Shown: one piece after another, positions 1-8,686 of the stretch | Position numbering within the stretch: position 1 is the stretch's first letter | Layout of the letters: each line of letters opens with the position of its first letter | NCBI RefSeq assembly: GCF_039530945.1 | Contig: NZ_BAAAPC010000004.1 | Coordinates: 248,001 to 312,000 of the forward strand | DNA from: Nocardiopsis_C rhodophaea | GTDB lineage: Bacteria > Actinomycetota > Actinomycetes > Streptosporangiales > Streptosporangiaceae | Reading direction: 5' to 3' | DNA length: 64,000 nt | Translations under genes and position numbers: made by a program | The notes under the pieces: model-generated | The model's input: the letters and a program-made list of their open reading frames with translations, nothing else | Databases searched by the model: none | What the model was told of the DNA's origin: nothing

Positions 1-1607
1 TCGTCCTGGAGCGGACCGGGCAGAGCGTCGTGCTCGCGGTCCGCCGCCAACTGGTCTCCCGGCTCCTCCGGCTGCGCGTCGCCGAGGTCGACCGGCTCAA
101 ACCCGGCGACCTCGTCTCCCGGCTCACCGCCGACACCACCCTGCTGCGCACCGTCGCCACCAGCGGCATCAGCGACGCCGTCACCAGCTCGGTGCTCCTG
201 GTCGCCGGAATCGTCCTCATGGCGGTAATGGACCCCGTCCTGTTCGGCGTGACGGCCGTCGTGGTCGTCGTCGCCGCCATCACCATGGTCGCGGTCCTGC
301 CCAGGATCGGCCGGGCCACCGAGGCATCCCAGGCAGCGCTCGGCGAGATGGGCTCCCAACTGGAGCGCGTCTTCGGCGCGTTCCGGACGATCAAGGCGTC
401 CTCCGCCGAGACGGTGGAAGCCCGGCGCCTCGACGCGTCGGCGCGGCGCGCCTGGACCAAGGGCGTGGCCCAGGCCGGGTGGAGCGCCGTCGCCGGTGTG
501 ACCGCCTGGCTGTCCACCAACGTCGCGTTCCTGGTGGTGCTGGGCTTCGGCGGAGCCCGGGTCGCCTCCGGCGCGCTGGAGGTCTCCTCGCTCATCGCCT
601 TTCTGCTGCTGCTCTTCTACCTGATGGAACCCATAAGCACGCTGGTGAGCGCCGCGACCGACCTGCAGAGCGGACTGGCGGCCGTCCGGCGCATCGACGA
701 GGTCGGCGCTCTGGAGGGCGAGGACACCGACGCCTCGGAACCGCACCGCGCAGCGGGCGCGGAGACGCTCGACGGACACGCGGATGCGGGCGTTACCACC
801 CCTGCCGGGAAGGTCGCCGGCACCCGGCACAACGGCGTCCACCGGACCCCGGTACCCGGAGCACGGCAGCCCGCCCGGGTCTCCTTCGCCGACGTGGTCT
901 TCCGCTACGCCGACGGCCTGCCGCTGGTCCACCACGGCGTCACGTTCGAGGCGGCCGGGGCCGGACTCACCGCCCTGGTCGGCCCGTCAGGAGCGGGCAA
1001 GACCACGGTATTCTCTCTGCTCGAACGGTTCTACGACGCCACCGGCGGCAGCGTCAGCGTCGACGGCGTGGACGTGCGGGACTGGCCGCTGGCCGGGCTG
1101 CGTGGCGCGATCGGCTACGTGGAGCAGGACGCCCCGGTGCTGGACGGGACGCTGCGGGACAACCTGGTGCTCGCGGCCCCAGACGCCACCGACACCGACG
1201 TCGAGGAGGTCGTGGGGCGGGCGCGCCTGTCCGAGCTGGTGGGCCGTCTGCCCGACGGCATCGACAGTGCTGTCGGCCACCGCGGTACCACCCTTTCCGG
1301 GGGCGAACGGCAGCGCGTGGCGATCGCGCGGGCGCTGCTGCGCCGCCCGCGCCTGCTCCTGCTGGATGAGGCCACCTCCCAGCTGGACGCCGCCAACGAG
1401 GCCGCGCTCAAGGAAGTGATGCTGGACGCGGCCCGCGATACCAACGTCATGGTCGTGGCGCACCGGCTTTCCACGGTCACCAGCGCCGACCGCATCGTCG
1501 TGCTCGACGCCGGAGTGGTCCGCGCGGTGGGCACGCACGAGCAGCTGGTCGCCTCCGACGACCTCTACCGCGACCTGGCCGCCTCCCAGTTGCTCACAGC
1601 GTCCTGA
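1..1607 (+). CDS. ABC transporter, fused membrane and ATPase domains (5' end outside window)
   Basis: This is the C-terminal part of a half-size ABC exporter (ABCB-like), which as a dimer would export an unknown substrate using ATP. The reading frame is open from the first bases, so the gene starts upstream. Hydrophobic stretches of the transmembrane domain occupy about nt 180-660. The nucleotide-binding domain follows with Walker A (GPSGAGKTT, nt 981-1007), the ABC signature LSGGERQ (from nt 1293), Walker B LLLLDEATS (from nt 1353) and the H-loop in VAHR (about nt 1456). Between the two domains lies a polar insert of about 60 residues (nt 710-880, rich in Asp, Glu, Ala, Gly and Thr) that is longer than the usual linker. 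The gene ends eight bases before an inverted-repeat element. Whether a partner half-transporter lies upstream cannot be seen. Confidence 0.9.
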   Translation, partial: VLERTGQSVVLAVRRQLVSRLLRLRVAEVDRLKPGDLVSRLTADTTLLRTVATSGISDAVTSSVLLVAGIVLMAVMDPVLFGVTAVVVVVAAITMVAVLPRIGRATEASQAALGEMGSQLERVFGAFRTIKASSAETVEARRLDASARRAWTKGVAQAGWSAVAGVTAWLSTNVAFLVVLGFGGARVASGALEVSSLIAFLLLLFYLMEPISTLVSAATDLQSGLAAVRRIDEVGALEGEDTDASEPHRAAGAETLDGHADAGVTTPAGKVAGTRHNGVHRTPVPGARQPARVSFADVVFRYADGLPLVHHGVTFEAAGAGLTALVGPSGAGKTTVFSLLERFYDATGGSVSVDGVDVRDWPLAGLRGAIGYVEQDAPVLDGTLRDNLVLAAPDATDTDVEEVVGRARLSELVGRLPDGIDSAVGHRGTTLSGGERQRVAIARALLRRPRLLLLDEATSQLDAANEAALKEVMLDAARDTNVMVVAHRLSTVTSADRIVVLDAGVVRAVGTHEQLVASDDLYRDLAASQLLTAS

Positions 1608-1614
1608 CCGCGTG

Positions 1615-1985
1615 CGTTGATCTCGGCGATATCGACCGAATATCGGGGGACTGGAGTTTCGGGTTTTTGGGGGTTATAACGCCCCGATGTCGCTGAGGAT
1701 CTGTTCGATCTCGGTGATCCGCTGTTCTGGCTGGTCGGGGTGGTCAGCGCAGACTTCCGTGATCGCCGGGGCATGCCGGGCGCGGATGATGTCGCGGCGC
1801 AGGCAGGCGGCCATGTCGATGAACGCCGGGTAGGCCTTGGCCGTGTAGTAGGGCGCCTCGGCACGGCGCCGCGCGGTGTCACAGCCGGGTTGCCCGTGCA
1901 GGGCGTAGTAGCAGATGACTACCTTCTCCCCAAAAACCCGAAACTTGAGCTCGCGAGTATTCGGTCGATACCGCCGAGATCAACG
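1615..1985. mobile_element. 371-bp inverted-repeat element (MITE-like or insertion sequence relic)
   Basis: The ends are near-perfect inverted repeats. Positions 1615-1642 match the reverse complement of 1958-1985 at 27 of 28 bases. An inner arm (GTTTCGGGTTTTTGGGG, 1656-1672) matches 1928-1944 at 17 of 17. Between the arms, the minus strand reads through a protein-like frame from about 1920 to a TAA near 1678. It contains VVICYYALHGQPGCDTARRR and then AEAPYYTAKAYPAFIDMAA, and has the GC-rich third positions of a real gene but no convincing start codon. I recall similar wording in C-terminal parts of actinobacterial transposase-associated proteins, but cannot confirm it. No target-site duplication is obvious. 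It fills the whole 400-bp gap between the ABC gene and the DeoR gene. Confidence 0.7.
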
Positions 1986-2007
1986 GAGGGACTGCGGCGG
2001 AGGGCGG

Positions 2008-2817
2008 TCAGCACGGGACGACCTGGACCTCGACCCCCGCGTCGCGGATCCGCCGCAGCTCGGCGCGGGGGATGCCATCGTCCACGATGACCAGGTCGAA
2101 GCGGGTCAGCGGCGCCAGGGCGTAGAGGCCCTGACGCGTGAACTTGCTGTGGTCGACCAGCAGCACCCGGCGTTCTGCCGCCTCCATCAGCGCCCGCTTG
2201 ACGTGCACGGTCTCCTGGGACTGGTGGTAGCAGCTGCCGTGGGTGATGGCGGTGGTCGACATGAACAGCACGTCGGCCCGGAACGAGCCCACGGCGTCGG
2301 CGGTGTGCAGGCCCAGGAAGGCGTCGTAGGCGGGATAGTAGGCGCCGCCCAGCGCCACCACGTCGATACCGGGTACCCCGGCGAGCGCCTTGAGCGCGGT
2401 CAGGAAGTTGGTGATGACGGTCAGCGGCGCGCGCTGCGGCAGCCGCCTGGCCACGTGCAGGGCCGTGGTGCTCTCGTCCAGCATCACCGACTGCCCGGGG
2501 GACACGAGTCGGAGCGCGGCGGCGCTGAGCCGGTTCTTCACCTCGGGCATCGCGGCCGTGCGCTGCTCTAGGTCGCCGTGGAACACCGCCGAGGTCTGGG
2601 TCGTCGCACCGCCGCGGACCTTGCGCAGCCACCCCTGCGACTGGAGTGCGTCGAGATCGCGGTGGATCGTCATCGGGCTGACGTCGAACTCCTCGGCGAG
2701 CGCCTCCACGCGCGCGAACCCGGCGTCGGCGACCCGTTGGCGGATGCGCAGCTGCCGGACGTGCCGGTCGGCTCCCCGCGCCGCGGTGTCCCGCTCTGTC
2801 AATGGTCGGTGCGGCAT
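2008..2817 (-). CDS. DeoR/GlpR-family transcriptional regulator
   Basis: This is a 269-residue DNA-binding repressor of the DeoR type. These proteins bind a phosphorylated sugar and control an adjacent sugar-utilisation operon. An N-terminal winged helix-turn-helix (about residues 36-58, ending MTIHRDLDAL) is followed by the DeoR effector domain (about 85-250), which includes ALGGAYYPAYDAFLG and the C-terminal LLVDHSKF segment typical of the family. It is transcribed away from the polyol permease and FGGY kinase genes, with about 255 bp between the two starts, so it is the likely repressor of that operon. A candidate operator is the imperfect repeat CACAT/ATGTG near 2921-2946. The effector is unknown but is probably a phosphorylated ketose made by one of the kinases. 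Confidence 0.9.
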   Translation of the reverse strand: MPHRPLTERDTAARGADRHVRQLRIRQRVADAGFARVEALAEEFDVSPMTIHRDLDALQSQGWLRKVRGGATTQTSAVFHGDLEQRTAAMPEVKNRLSAAALRLVSPGQSVMLDESTTALHVARRLPQRAPLTVITNFLTALKALAGVPGIDVVALGGAYYPAYDAFLGLHTADAVGSFRADVLFMSTTAITHGSCYHQSQETVHVKRALMEAAERRVLLVDHSKFTRQGLYALAPLTRFDLVIVDDGIPRAELRRIRDAGVEVQVVPC

Positions 2818-3072
2818 GGGCTCCTGTTCCTCGTGGCTGTGGCGCTGTGTGAGATCTAACAGTATTTAACATCCGGGAAACACGCGAGACTCCCGCTATG
2901 AGAAGGGAGAAGATCACGAGATTCACATTCGACGGCCGCGGATGTGTGATGAGTTCGAGGATAAATCTTGTGTCCCGTAACACCCCGCCTCTTTCATGGT
3001 CCTCGCACGCGGTACCGCACCAGGTCCAACGGCCGGCCCGCGTGGCCGGCCCCGACGAGAGAGGTGACCTCG

Positions 3073-4413
3073 GTGTCCAGCACACACATCGATCCGCGTC
3101 CGGAGGCGGCGCCCGCGCGCCGCCACTGGACCGAGCGGATCGGCATCCCCCGACCGCTGGCATGGGGCTTCATCGGCGTTCTCATATTCATGATCGGTGA
3201 CGGCGTCGAAGCCGGGTATCTGTCGCCGTACCTACTGGACCAGGGCGTCCCCGGACAGCGCGTGGCGCTGGTCTTCACCGTCTACGGGACCACCGCGAGC
3301 ATCGCGGCCTGGTTCTCCGGCGCCCTCTCCGACCTCTGGGGACCCCGCCGCGTGATGTGGACCGGCCTGGCGATCTGGGTCAGCTGCCACATCCTCTTCC
3401 TCACCACGGCGCTCACCACCGTCGACTACCGCCTCATCCTCCTCACCTACGGCCTGCGGGGGTTCGGCTATCCGCTCTTCGCCTTCGGGTTCCTGGTGTG
3501 GGTGGCGGCGGCCACCCCGCAAAAGCGGCTGGGCACGGCCGTGGGATGGTTCTGGTTCGCCTTCACCGGCGGGCTGCCGACGCTGGGGTCACTGGTGGCC
3601 AGCGGCCTGGTTCCGTGGATCGGCGCCTACTCCACCCTGTGGGTCGCCCTCGGGCTCATCGTCATCGGCGGCCTGATCGCGCTGCTGCTGGTCCGCGAGC
3701 CCACCGGTCACCGGCGTCTGGCACCCGAGGGCGAGCGCCCGATCAGCACGCTGCTGGGCAGCCTGTCCATTCTCTGGCGGCGGCCCCGCATCGGCGTCGG
3801 CGCCGTGGTGCGAACGATCAACACCGCGCCCCAGTTCGGGTTCCTGGTCTTCCTGCCGGTCTTCTTCACCGAGACCGTGGGCTTCGCCCTGGAGGAGTGG
3901 CTGCGGCTGCTCACCGTCATGTTCGCCACCAACATCGTGTTCAACCTGGCCTTCGGCGTCATCGGCGACCGGATGGGGTGGCGCCGGACCGTCGCCTGGT
4001 GCGGCGGCGTCGGCTCGGCCGTCAGCGTCCTGGCGCTCTACTACGTGCCCGTCGCAGCGGGGCCGCAGTACGCGCTCGCCGTACTGGTCGCGGCCTTCTA
4101 CGGCGCGACACTGGCGGGCTATGTGCCGCTGTCGGCGCTCATGCCCTCCCTCGCCCCCGAACACAAGGGCCAGGCGATGGCCGCCCTGAACCTCGGCGCC
4201 GGCGCCAGCGTTGTCGCCGGACCTGCCATCGTGGCAGTCTTCCTCGAACCGCTGGGTGTCGCCGGGGTGATGTGGATCTTCGCCATCCTCTACCTGGTCA
4301 GCGCGGTCATGACGGTGTTCCTTCGGCTGCCCGGCGAGGAGAGCGACGGCACGGCCGCGCCCGCGGCGGACAGAGTGCGGGCCACCGAGGCAACCGTCCC
4401 CCAGCGGGAATGA
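3073..4413 (+). CDS. MFS polyol permease (RbtT/DalT/CsbX-like)
   Basis: This is a 446-residue major facilitator protein with about 12 membrane segments. The early GDGVEAGYLSPYLL segment and the FGYPLFAFGFLVWV segment are characteristic of the polyol permease subgroup that includes ribitol and D-arabinitol transporters, so the likely cargo is a sugar alcohol or related sugar. I chose the GTG at 3073 because GAGAGAGG (3057-3064) lies eight bases upstream. A GTG at 3064 and starts further upstream are open but worse placed. The two FGGY kinase genes follow in the same direction after 95 bp, and the DeoR regulator is divergent. Substrate identity is inference from family and neighbours. Confidence 0.85.
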   Translation: MSSTHIDPRPEAAPARRHWTERIGIPRPLAWGFIGVLIFMIGDGVEAGYLSPYLLDQGVPGQRVALVFTVYGTTASIAAWFSGALSDLWGPRRVMWTGLAIWVSCHILFLTTALTTVDYRLILLTYGLRGFGYPLFAFGFLVWVAAATPQKRLGTAVGWFWFAFTGGLPTLGSLVASGLVPWIGAYSTLWVALGLIVIGGLIALLLVREPTGHRRLAPEGERPISTLLGSLSILWRRPRIGVGAVVRTINTAPQFGFLVFLPVFFTETVGFALEEWLRLLTVMFATNIVFNLAFGVIGDRMGWRRTVAWCGGVGSAVSVLALYYVPVAAGPQYALAVLVAAFYGATLAGYVPLSALMPSLAPEHKGQAMAALNLGAGASVVAGPAIVAVFLEPLGVAGVMWIFAILYLVSAVMTVFLRLPGEESDGTAAPAADRVRATEATVPQRE

Positions 4414-4508
4414 CCACTCCCACCAGCCACTTTCGACGTTCACTCACCCGATGAGAGCTCGCCGCCGCCCCGCCGGGCGGCGGCACAACCCCCGACAGGA
4501 GGACACAG

Positions 4509-6026
4509 ATGGCGGTCATCGCCGTCGATGTCGGCACCTCCATGATCAAGGCCGTCGTCTTCGACGACGGCGGGAGCGAGGTCGCCGTCGCCCGCCGCGC
4601 CTCCGAGGTGCGGCGCCCCCGGCCCGGATGGGCCGAACAGGACATGGACGATGTCTGGCGCACGGTGGCCGCCGCCATTCGCGACGTCCGGGAACGCGCG
4701 GGCGCACCCGTCGACCTCCTGTCGCTCACCGCCCAGGGCGACGGCTGCTGGCCGGTCGACGCCGCGGGGCGGCCGACCGGCCCGGCGATCCTGTGGTCCG
4801 ACGGCCGCGCGGCCGCGATCGTCGACGAGTGGCGCGCCGAAGGCGTCCTCGATGCCGCGTTCCGCCGCAACGGCTCGCTCACCTTCGCCGGGCTGTCCAA
4901 CGCGCTGCTCACCTGGCTGTCCCGCAACGACCCCGACCGCCTGCACCGCACCGCCGCCGTGCTCTCCTGCGGCGGCTGGGTGTTCCACCGGCTCACCGGC
5001 GCGTTCGCCGTGGACGAGTCGGACGCCTCGGCCCCCTTCCTCGACCTGCGCACCCGCCGATACGACCCCGCCTGCCTCGCCCTGTTCGGCCTGGAGTGGG
5101 CGGCCGAGCTGCTGCCCGAGGTGCGCGGCGACACCAACCGCACCGGCGGGCTCACCCCCGCCGCGGCGGCCGAACTCGGGCTGCCGACCGACCTCCCCGT
5201 CGTCATGGCCCCCTACGACATCGCCGCCACCGCCCTGGGCGCCGGTGCCGTCACCGACGGCCAGGCCTGCGGCATCCTGGGAACCACACTGTGCACGGAA
5301 GTGGTCACCTCCGCCCCCGACACCGCCGCCGACCCCAGCGGACTGACGATCGCGCTCGACTCCGCCGGGCACCTTCTGCGCGCCTTTCCCACCCTCGCCG
5401 GAACCGAAATCCTCACCTGGGCGGCCACGCTCCTCGGCGCGGGAGACCCGGCCCGGCTCGGCGAGCTCGCCCTGAGCGCCCCGCCCCGGCCCGACAGCCC
5501 GCTGTTCCTCCCCTACCTCTCGCCCGCCGGGGAACGGGCGCCGTTCCTCGACCCCCACGCGCGCGGCACCTGGTGGGGCCTGTCCCTGGAGCACGACCGG
5601 GGGCGCGTGGCGCGCTCGGTGTTCGAGGGCCTGACCCTTGTCCTCAAGGACTGCCTGACCGCGGCCCACATCCCCGTCACCGAGCTGCGACTGTGCGGCG
5701 GCGGAGCCAACAGCGACGCGTGGTGCGGCCTTATCGCCGACGTCACCGGCGTCCCCGTCGTCCGCTCCACCGACACCGAGGTCGGCGCCAAGGGCGCCTA
5801 CCTCAGCGGCCTGGTCGCCACCGGGCACGCCCCCGACCTGGCCACGGCCGCCCAAAACCACGTCCGGCTGCGCGCCGCCCGCGAACCCGACGCCGACGTG
5901 GCCAAGCTCTACGCCCACACCTACGAGCGGTTCCTCGAACTGCGCGACCTGGCCCGGCCTGGCTGGCAGCGGATGGCCGACACCCCCGCGCCAGCCCCCA
6001 CAGGAGAGGAGGACGGCGGTGCGTGA
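4509..6026 (+). CDS. FGGY-family carbohydrate kinase 1
   Basis: This 505-residue kinase has the FGGY fold (actin-like ATPase). It starts with VDVGTSMIKAVVFD (phosphate-binding loop of domain I), followed by SLTAQGDGCWPVD and ILWSDGRA in the sugar site region, and ILGTTLCTEV and LRLCGGGANSDAWCG in domain II. The protein would phosphorylate a ketose or polyol taken up by the neighbouring permease. The AQGDG element reminds me of erythritol-kinase and ketose-kinase branches rather than glycerol kinase, a weak subfamily hint only. ACAGGAGGAC lies correctly before the ATG. It overlaps the next kinase gene by eight bases, so the two are translationally coupled. Confidence 0.9.
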   Translation: MAVIAVDVGTSMIKAVVFDDGGSEVAVARRASEVRRPRPGWAEQDMDDVWRTVAAAIRDVRERAGAPVDLLSLTAQGDGCWPVDAAGRPTGPAILWSDGRAAAIVDEWRAEGVLDAAFRRNGSLTFAGLSNALLTWLSRNDPDRLHRTAAVLSCGGWVFHRLTGAFAVDESDASAPFLDLRTRRYDPACLALFGLEWAAELLPEVRGDTNRTGGLTPAAAAELGLPTDLPVVMAPYDIAATALGAGAVTDGQACGILGTTLCTEVVTSAPDTAADPSGLTIALDSAGHLLRAFPTLAGTEILTWAATLLGAGDPARLGELALSAPPRPDSPLFLPYLSPAGERAPFLDPHARGTWWGLSLEHDRGRVARSVFEGLTLVLKDCLTAAHIPVTELRLCGGGANSDAWCGLIADVTGVPVVRSTDTEVGAKGAYLSGLVATGHAPDLATAAQNHVRLRAAREPDADVAKLYAHTYERFLELRDLARPGWQRMADTPAPAPTGEEDGGA

Positions 6027-7512
6027 CACCCGACAGGACGCCGTCTGGGTCGGCATCGACGTCGGTACCCAGAGCGCGCGAGTGCTCGCTGTGGACGCCG
6101 CGGGCGCCGTGGTCGGCGAAGCCCGCGCTCCGCTCCACGGGAACCGCGACGGCGACCGCCACGAACAGGACCCCCGGCAGTGGTGGGCCGCCGTGGCCAC
6201 GGCGTGCCGCGCCGCGCTGCGCACCGTCCCGGCGCACTGGGTCAGGGGAGTAGCGGTCGACGCCACCTCCGGCACCATCCTGCTCGCCGATGCCCACGGC
6301 ACACCGCTCACCCCCGGCATCATGTACGACGACCGCCGCGCCACGGCCCAGGCGGCGCGCGCCGACGAGGTCGGCGCCCGCGTCTGGGACGAGCTGGGGT
6401 ACCGCCGCATGCGGGCCCCCTGGGCGCTGCCGAAGCTGCTCTGGCTGCTGGAGCGCGATCCGCGCGCCCGGTCCGGCAGCGCGCTGCTGCTGCACCAGTC
6501 CGACCTGATCACCTGGCGCCTGACCGGGCGGCGCACCGCCACCGACGCCAGCCACGCCCTGAAAACCGGCTACCACCTCATCGAGGAACGCTGGCCGCGG
6601 GAGGTCATGGCCGACCTCGGCGTCCCCGAACGGCTGCTGCCCGACGTCGTACGGCCCGGCACGGTCCTGGGGGAGGTGTGCGCCTCCGCCTCGGAGCACA
6701 CCGGTCTGCCGCGCGGTGTACCGGTGATCGCGGGCATGACCGACGGCTGCGCCGCGCAGCTGGGCGCCGGAGCCCTGGCGCCGGGCGCGTGGAACTCCGT
6801 CCTCGGTACCACTCTCGTCCTCAAGGGCGTGACCCCGCGTCTCCTGCGGGACCCGGGCGGCGTCGTCTACTCGCACCGCTCACCCACCGGAGACTGGCTG
6901 CCCGGCGGCGCCTCCAGCACCGGAGCCGGAGCGCTCAGCCACGCCCTCCCCGGGCGCGACCTCGACGACCTGTCGGCGCGCGCCGCCGAGCGCGGCGCCA
7001 CCGCCACCGGGGCCTACCCGCTGGTGGGGCGCGGAGAGCGGTTCCCGTTCAGCGCGCCCGACGCCGAGGGGTTCCTGCTCGACACGCCCGTCGACGAGGT
7101 CGACCACTACGCGGCCCTGCTGCAGGGGGTCGGCTACATCGAGCGGCTCTGCTTCGACTACCTCGACCTGCTCGGCGCCCCCACCAACGGCCCGCTGAGC
7201 CTCACCGGCGGAGCGGTGCGCAGCCGCTACTGGTGCCAGCTGCGCGCCGACATCCTCGGCCGCCGGGTCGTCGTCCCCGCCAACGCCGAGCCCGCACTGG
7301 GCATGGCGCTGCTCGCCGCCTCCCAGCACCGCGACCCGGCCGAGGCCGCCGCCGACATGGTGCGGGTCCGCGCCGCCATCGACCCACGTGACGACCCCGG
7401 GGAGACCGCCCGCCTGCGGGAGGGCTATCTGCGGCTCGTCGACGAGGTGCGGGACCGCGGCTGGCTCGCCCCCGAAGTCGCCAAGCACGCCCACGAGAGG
7501 TGCGCGTCGTGA
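6019..7512 (+). CDS. FGGY-family carbohydrate kinase 2 (ribulokinase-like)
   Basis: This is a 497-residue FGGY kinase beginning with GTG at 6019 inside the end of the first kinase gene, behind a strong GGAGAGGAGG site. It shows GIDVGTQSARVLAVD (phosphate loop), MYDDRRA, the sugar-binding-region segments HQSDLITWRLTG and TDASHALKTGY, then GMTDGCAAQLGAG and SLTGGAVRSRYWCQL. The DASHALKTGY region resembles D-ribulokinase/xylulokinase-type enzymes. Its sequence differs clearly from the preceding kinase, so this is a pair of divergent enzymes and not a recent duplication. Two coupled FGGY kinases with one permease suggest two different phosphorylations in one pathway. Exact substrates cannot be read from the sequence. 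Confidence 0.9.
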   Translation: MRDTRQDAVWVGIDVGTQSARVLAVDAAGAVVGEARAPLHGNRDGDRHEQDPRQWWAAVATACRAALRTVPAHWVRGVAVDATSGTILLADAHGTPLTPGIMYDDRRATAQAARADEVGARVWDELGYRRMRAPWALPKLLWLLERDPRARSGSALLLHQSDLITWRLTGRRTATDASHALKTGYHLIEERWPREVMADLGVPERLLPDVVRPGTVLGEVCASASEHTGLPRGVPVIAGMTDGCAAQLGAGALAPGAWNSVLGTTLVLKGVTPRLLRDPGGVVYSHRSPTGDWLPGGASSTGAGALSHALPGRDLDDLSARAAERGATATGAYPLVGRGERFPFSAPDAEGFLLDTPVDEVDHYAALLQGVGYIERLCFDYLDLLGAPTNGPLSLTGGAVRSRYWCQLRADILGRRVVVPANAEPALGMALLAASQHRDPAEAAADMVRVRAAIDPRDDPGETARLREGYLRLVDEVRDRGWLAPEVAKHAHERCAS

Positions 7513-7651
7513 GGGGAGGTGAGCGGCTCGTGCCACGCAGTGGGTAGCACTCAGAAAACGGCACTGACCAGTGAAAAGGCGCGGCGCAGGGAGCGCTGCG
7601 ACAGGCCCGGCGGGCGAGCGGCCCGACCGGGCGGCGAGAATGGAGTACACA

Positions 7652-8287
7652 GTGACCGACCTTGTACTGGCGCGGCACGGCGAGACGACCTGGCACGCGA
7701 ACAACCGCTACGCCGGTTCCAGCGACGTCCCGCTGACAGCACGCGGATACGACCAGGCCGAAACGCTGGCGACCTGGGCGGGCGGCGCGGGGCTGGACGC
7801 GGTCTGGTGCTCCACGCTCTCCCGTGCCCGCGAGACCGCCCTGCCGAGCGCCCATGCCATCGGCAGCGAGCCCCATAGCGATGAGCGGCTGTGCGAAGTG
7901 GACTTCGGCGAAGGGGAAGGCAAGACCGTCGCCGAGATGGAGCAGCTCTTCCCCGAGCGTCGCGCGGCGTTCGTCACCGACCCGGTGGCCCACCACCTCC
8001 CGGGCGGCGAGGACCCGCGCCTGGCCGTCAAACGCGCCCTGGCCTGCTTCGACGACATCGTCGACGCCCATCCCGGCCGCCGCGTCCTGGTCATCGGGCA
8101 TGGCACGCTGATGCGCCTGATCCTGTGCCGCCTACTCGGCATTCCGCTGCGGGAGTACCGCCGCGTCTTCCCGGTTGTGCGCAACACCGCCCTGACGACG
8201 CTCCGGATGGGCCGGGCGAGCGCGGCCCTGATCGAGTACAACGTCCCGCCCGAGATCGCGACCGCGCACCACCTCGGACCGCGCTGA
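7652..8287 (+). CDS. Histidine phosphatase family protein (phosphoglycerate-mutase-like)
   Basis: This is a 211-residue member of the histidine phosphatase superfamily. The catalytic RHGE (residues 8-11 in LARHGETTW) carries the phosphorylated His, and VIGHGTLMR near residue 150 supplies the second conserved His. CEVDFGEGEGKTVAEM matches the cofactor-independent phosphatase branch more than true glycolytic mutases. I prefer the GTG at 7652, because GGAG at 7642-7645 lies six bases upstream. An ATG at 7640 in the same frame is possible. It is co-directional with the kinases, 139 bp downstream. A role as a sugar-phosphate phosphatase within the locus, for example removing excess product, is inference. 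Confidence 0.85.
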   Translation: MTDLVLARHGETTWHANNRYAGSSDVPLTARGYDQAETLATWAGGAGLDAVWCSTLSRARETALPSAHAIGSEPHSDERLCEVDFGEGEGKTVAEMEQLFPERRAAFVTDPVAHHLPGGEDPRLAVKRALACFDDIVDAHPGRRVLVIGHGTLMRLILCRLLGIPLREYRRVFPVVRNTALTTLRMGRASAALIEYNVPPEIATAHHLGPR

Positions 8288-8686
8288 CCGCGGCCCGTCA
8301 CAGGGCCGACGCCGGCAGCACGCCGAACACGCGGGTGTGTCGCCGAGCGGCCGCTCTATCCGGCGCCGCCACCAGTGGCCGGGGGACGTGGCACGGCGGT
8401 CCGCACCCGTCACGCCTCAGGGGCTTCCCGGCCCCTCGGCGATTAGTCGAGGCCGCTGCTCAACTTCCGCTCTCAGTGCCGCCGGGTGGGGCGCTCCTCC
8501 GCTCACGCGGCCGTTGTGGTCGTCGTCGGCGCCCTCCCGGCGCGTTCGATCGGCGGCTGGGCCACCCTGAGGCGCCGCCCCGTCCTTGTCCCACCCTTCG
8601 CGACGCACGTGAAACCGGGCGCCCGAGCGGCCACGCCCGGGCGCCCACATCCCCGTCCCCACCATCGACACCCCGAAGGAATCCCC
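8288..8686. other. 399-bp gap between phosphatase and dehydrogenase genes
   Basis: No convincing gene is present. The only clear structure is an inverted repeat GGGCGCCCG (8617-8625) and CGGGCGCCC (8638-8646), which could form a hairpin in the leader just upstream of the dehydrogenase start. It could terminate or attenuate transcription. There is no T-run. The length of the gap suggests the dehydrogenase has its own promoter, but none stands out. Confidence 0.45.

Noticed and set aside
4440..6542. A 700-codon minus-strand frame across the FGGY kinases
   Set aside because: It is antisense to two clearly conserved kinase genes and has Gly/Ala/Arg-rich composition without any domain.
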